A stretch of DNA of 43,324 nucleotides from DATARH01 sp035570495 (GTDB lineage Bacteria; Pseudomonadota; Alphaproteobacteria; ATCC43930; CGMCC-115725): assembly GCA_035570495.1 (NCBI GenBank), contig DATMLO010000154.1, positions 1 to 43,324 of the forward strand, given 5' to 3'. Position numbers and translations under genes: made by a program. The notes under the pieces are model-generated. The model was not told where the DNA came from and ran no database searches. It saw only the letters and a list, made by a program, of their open reading frames with translations. Positions 43,212 to 43,324 of this stretch are shown one piece after another. Each line of letters opens with the position of its first letter. Position 1 is the first letter of the stretch.

Positions 43212-43324
43212 CTGCTTAAGCGCATCACCAATATCTCACCAAGTGCCGAGCCGAAATTGACCCGAGAGGTGGCGACGATACCAGCGCCGGGCTCTACGAT
43301 GCGAGCTGGTCCAGCGTCGAGCGT

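Overview
The window is a chromosomal segment of a high-GC alphaproteobacterium. The evidence is the ChvI-ChvG-HprK-PTS cluster, a DivL-type kinase with tyrosine in place of the phospho-accepting histidine, a DUF1489 protein, the AddBA recombination pair, and the housekeeping block accD-trpA-trpB-trpF-lapA-ihfB-rpsA-cmk-aroA. The tandem PAS_5-type proteins and REP-like repeats suggest a Rhodospirillales or Rhizobiales-like soil or aquatic lineage, but I cannot name a genus. There is no clear phage, transposon, CRISPR or defence island; the region is mostly core genome.

Layout. 1-6272 (minus): a HemL-like class III aminotransferase cut by the left edge with a TauD-family dioxygenase, a REP-like inverted repeat, a DUF1489 gene, and the two subunits of 3-methylcrotonyl-CoA carboxylase (leucine catabolism). 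6421-7612 (plus): two tandem PAS_5 paralogues. 7609-10100 (minus): ATP-dependent PEP carboxykinase and a HugZ-like haem/flavin protein. 10218-15911 (plus): the signalling operon chvI-chvG-hprK, then EIIA(Man)-HPr-EI of a regulatory phosphotransferase system with no sugar permease. 15923-18094 (minus): a CHASE3-PAS hybrid histidine kinase. 18324-22084 (plus): ahcY, with a palindromic operator inside its promoter, then the DivL homologue. 22081-23103 (minus): ferredoxin/flavodoxin-NADP reductase. 23180-32156 (plus): tsaE-amgK-murU-addB-addA in a tightly packed run, then trxA. 32213-42506 (minus): a small secreted protein, folC-accD-VOC protein-trpA-trpB-trpF-lapA, then ihfB, rpsA, cmk and aroA. 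42659-43173 (plus): a TIGR02300 zinc-ribbon/acidic protein and tRNA-Ala(GGC). The last 150 bases have no assignable gene.

How the genes fit together. The window combines carbon and amino-acid metabolism (Mcc, PckA, Trp, AroA, AccD, FolC), methyl-cycle control (AhcY), cell-wall recycling (AmgK-MurU), DNA repair (AddBA), translation (TsaE, RpsA, tRNA-Ala), envelope and nutrient sensing (ChvGI, PTS) and cell-cycle signalling (DivL). Most operons use 1-4 base overlaps of stop and start codons (TGATG, GTGA, ATGA), implying translational coupling. The most notable points are the DivL tyrosine and a possible frameshift at its N-terminus, the palindrome between -35 and -10 of ahcY, the absence of rapZ between hprK and EIIA, a GC-rich palindrome centred on the shared stop codons of PAS2 and pckA, and an uncharacterised aminotransferase-dioxygenase pair at the left edge. 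I did not find a convincing wholly new multi-gene system.
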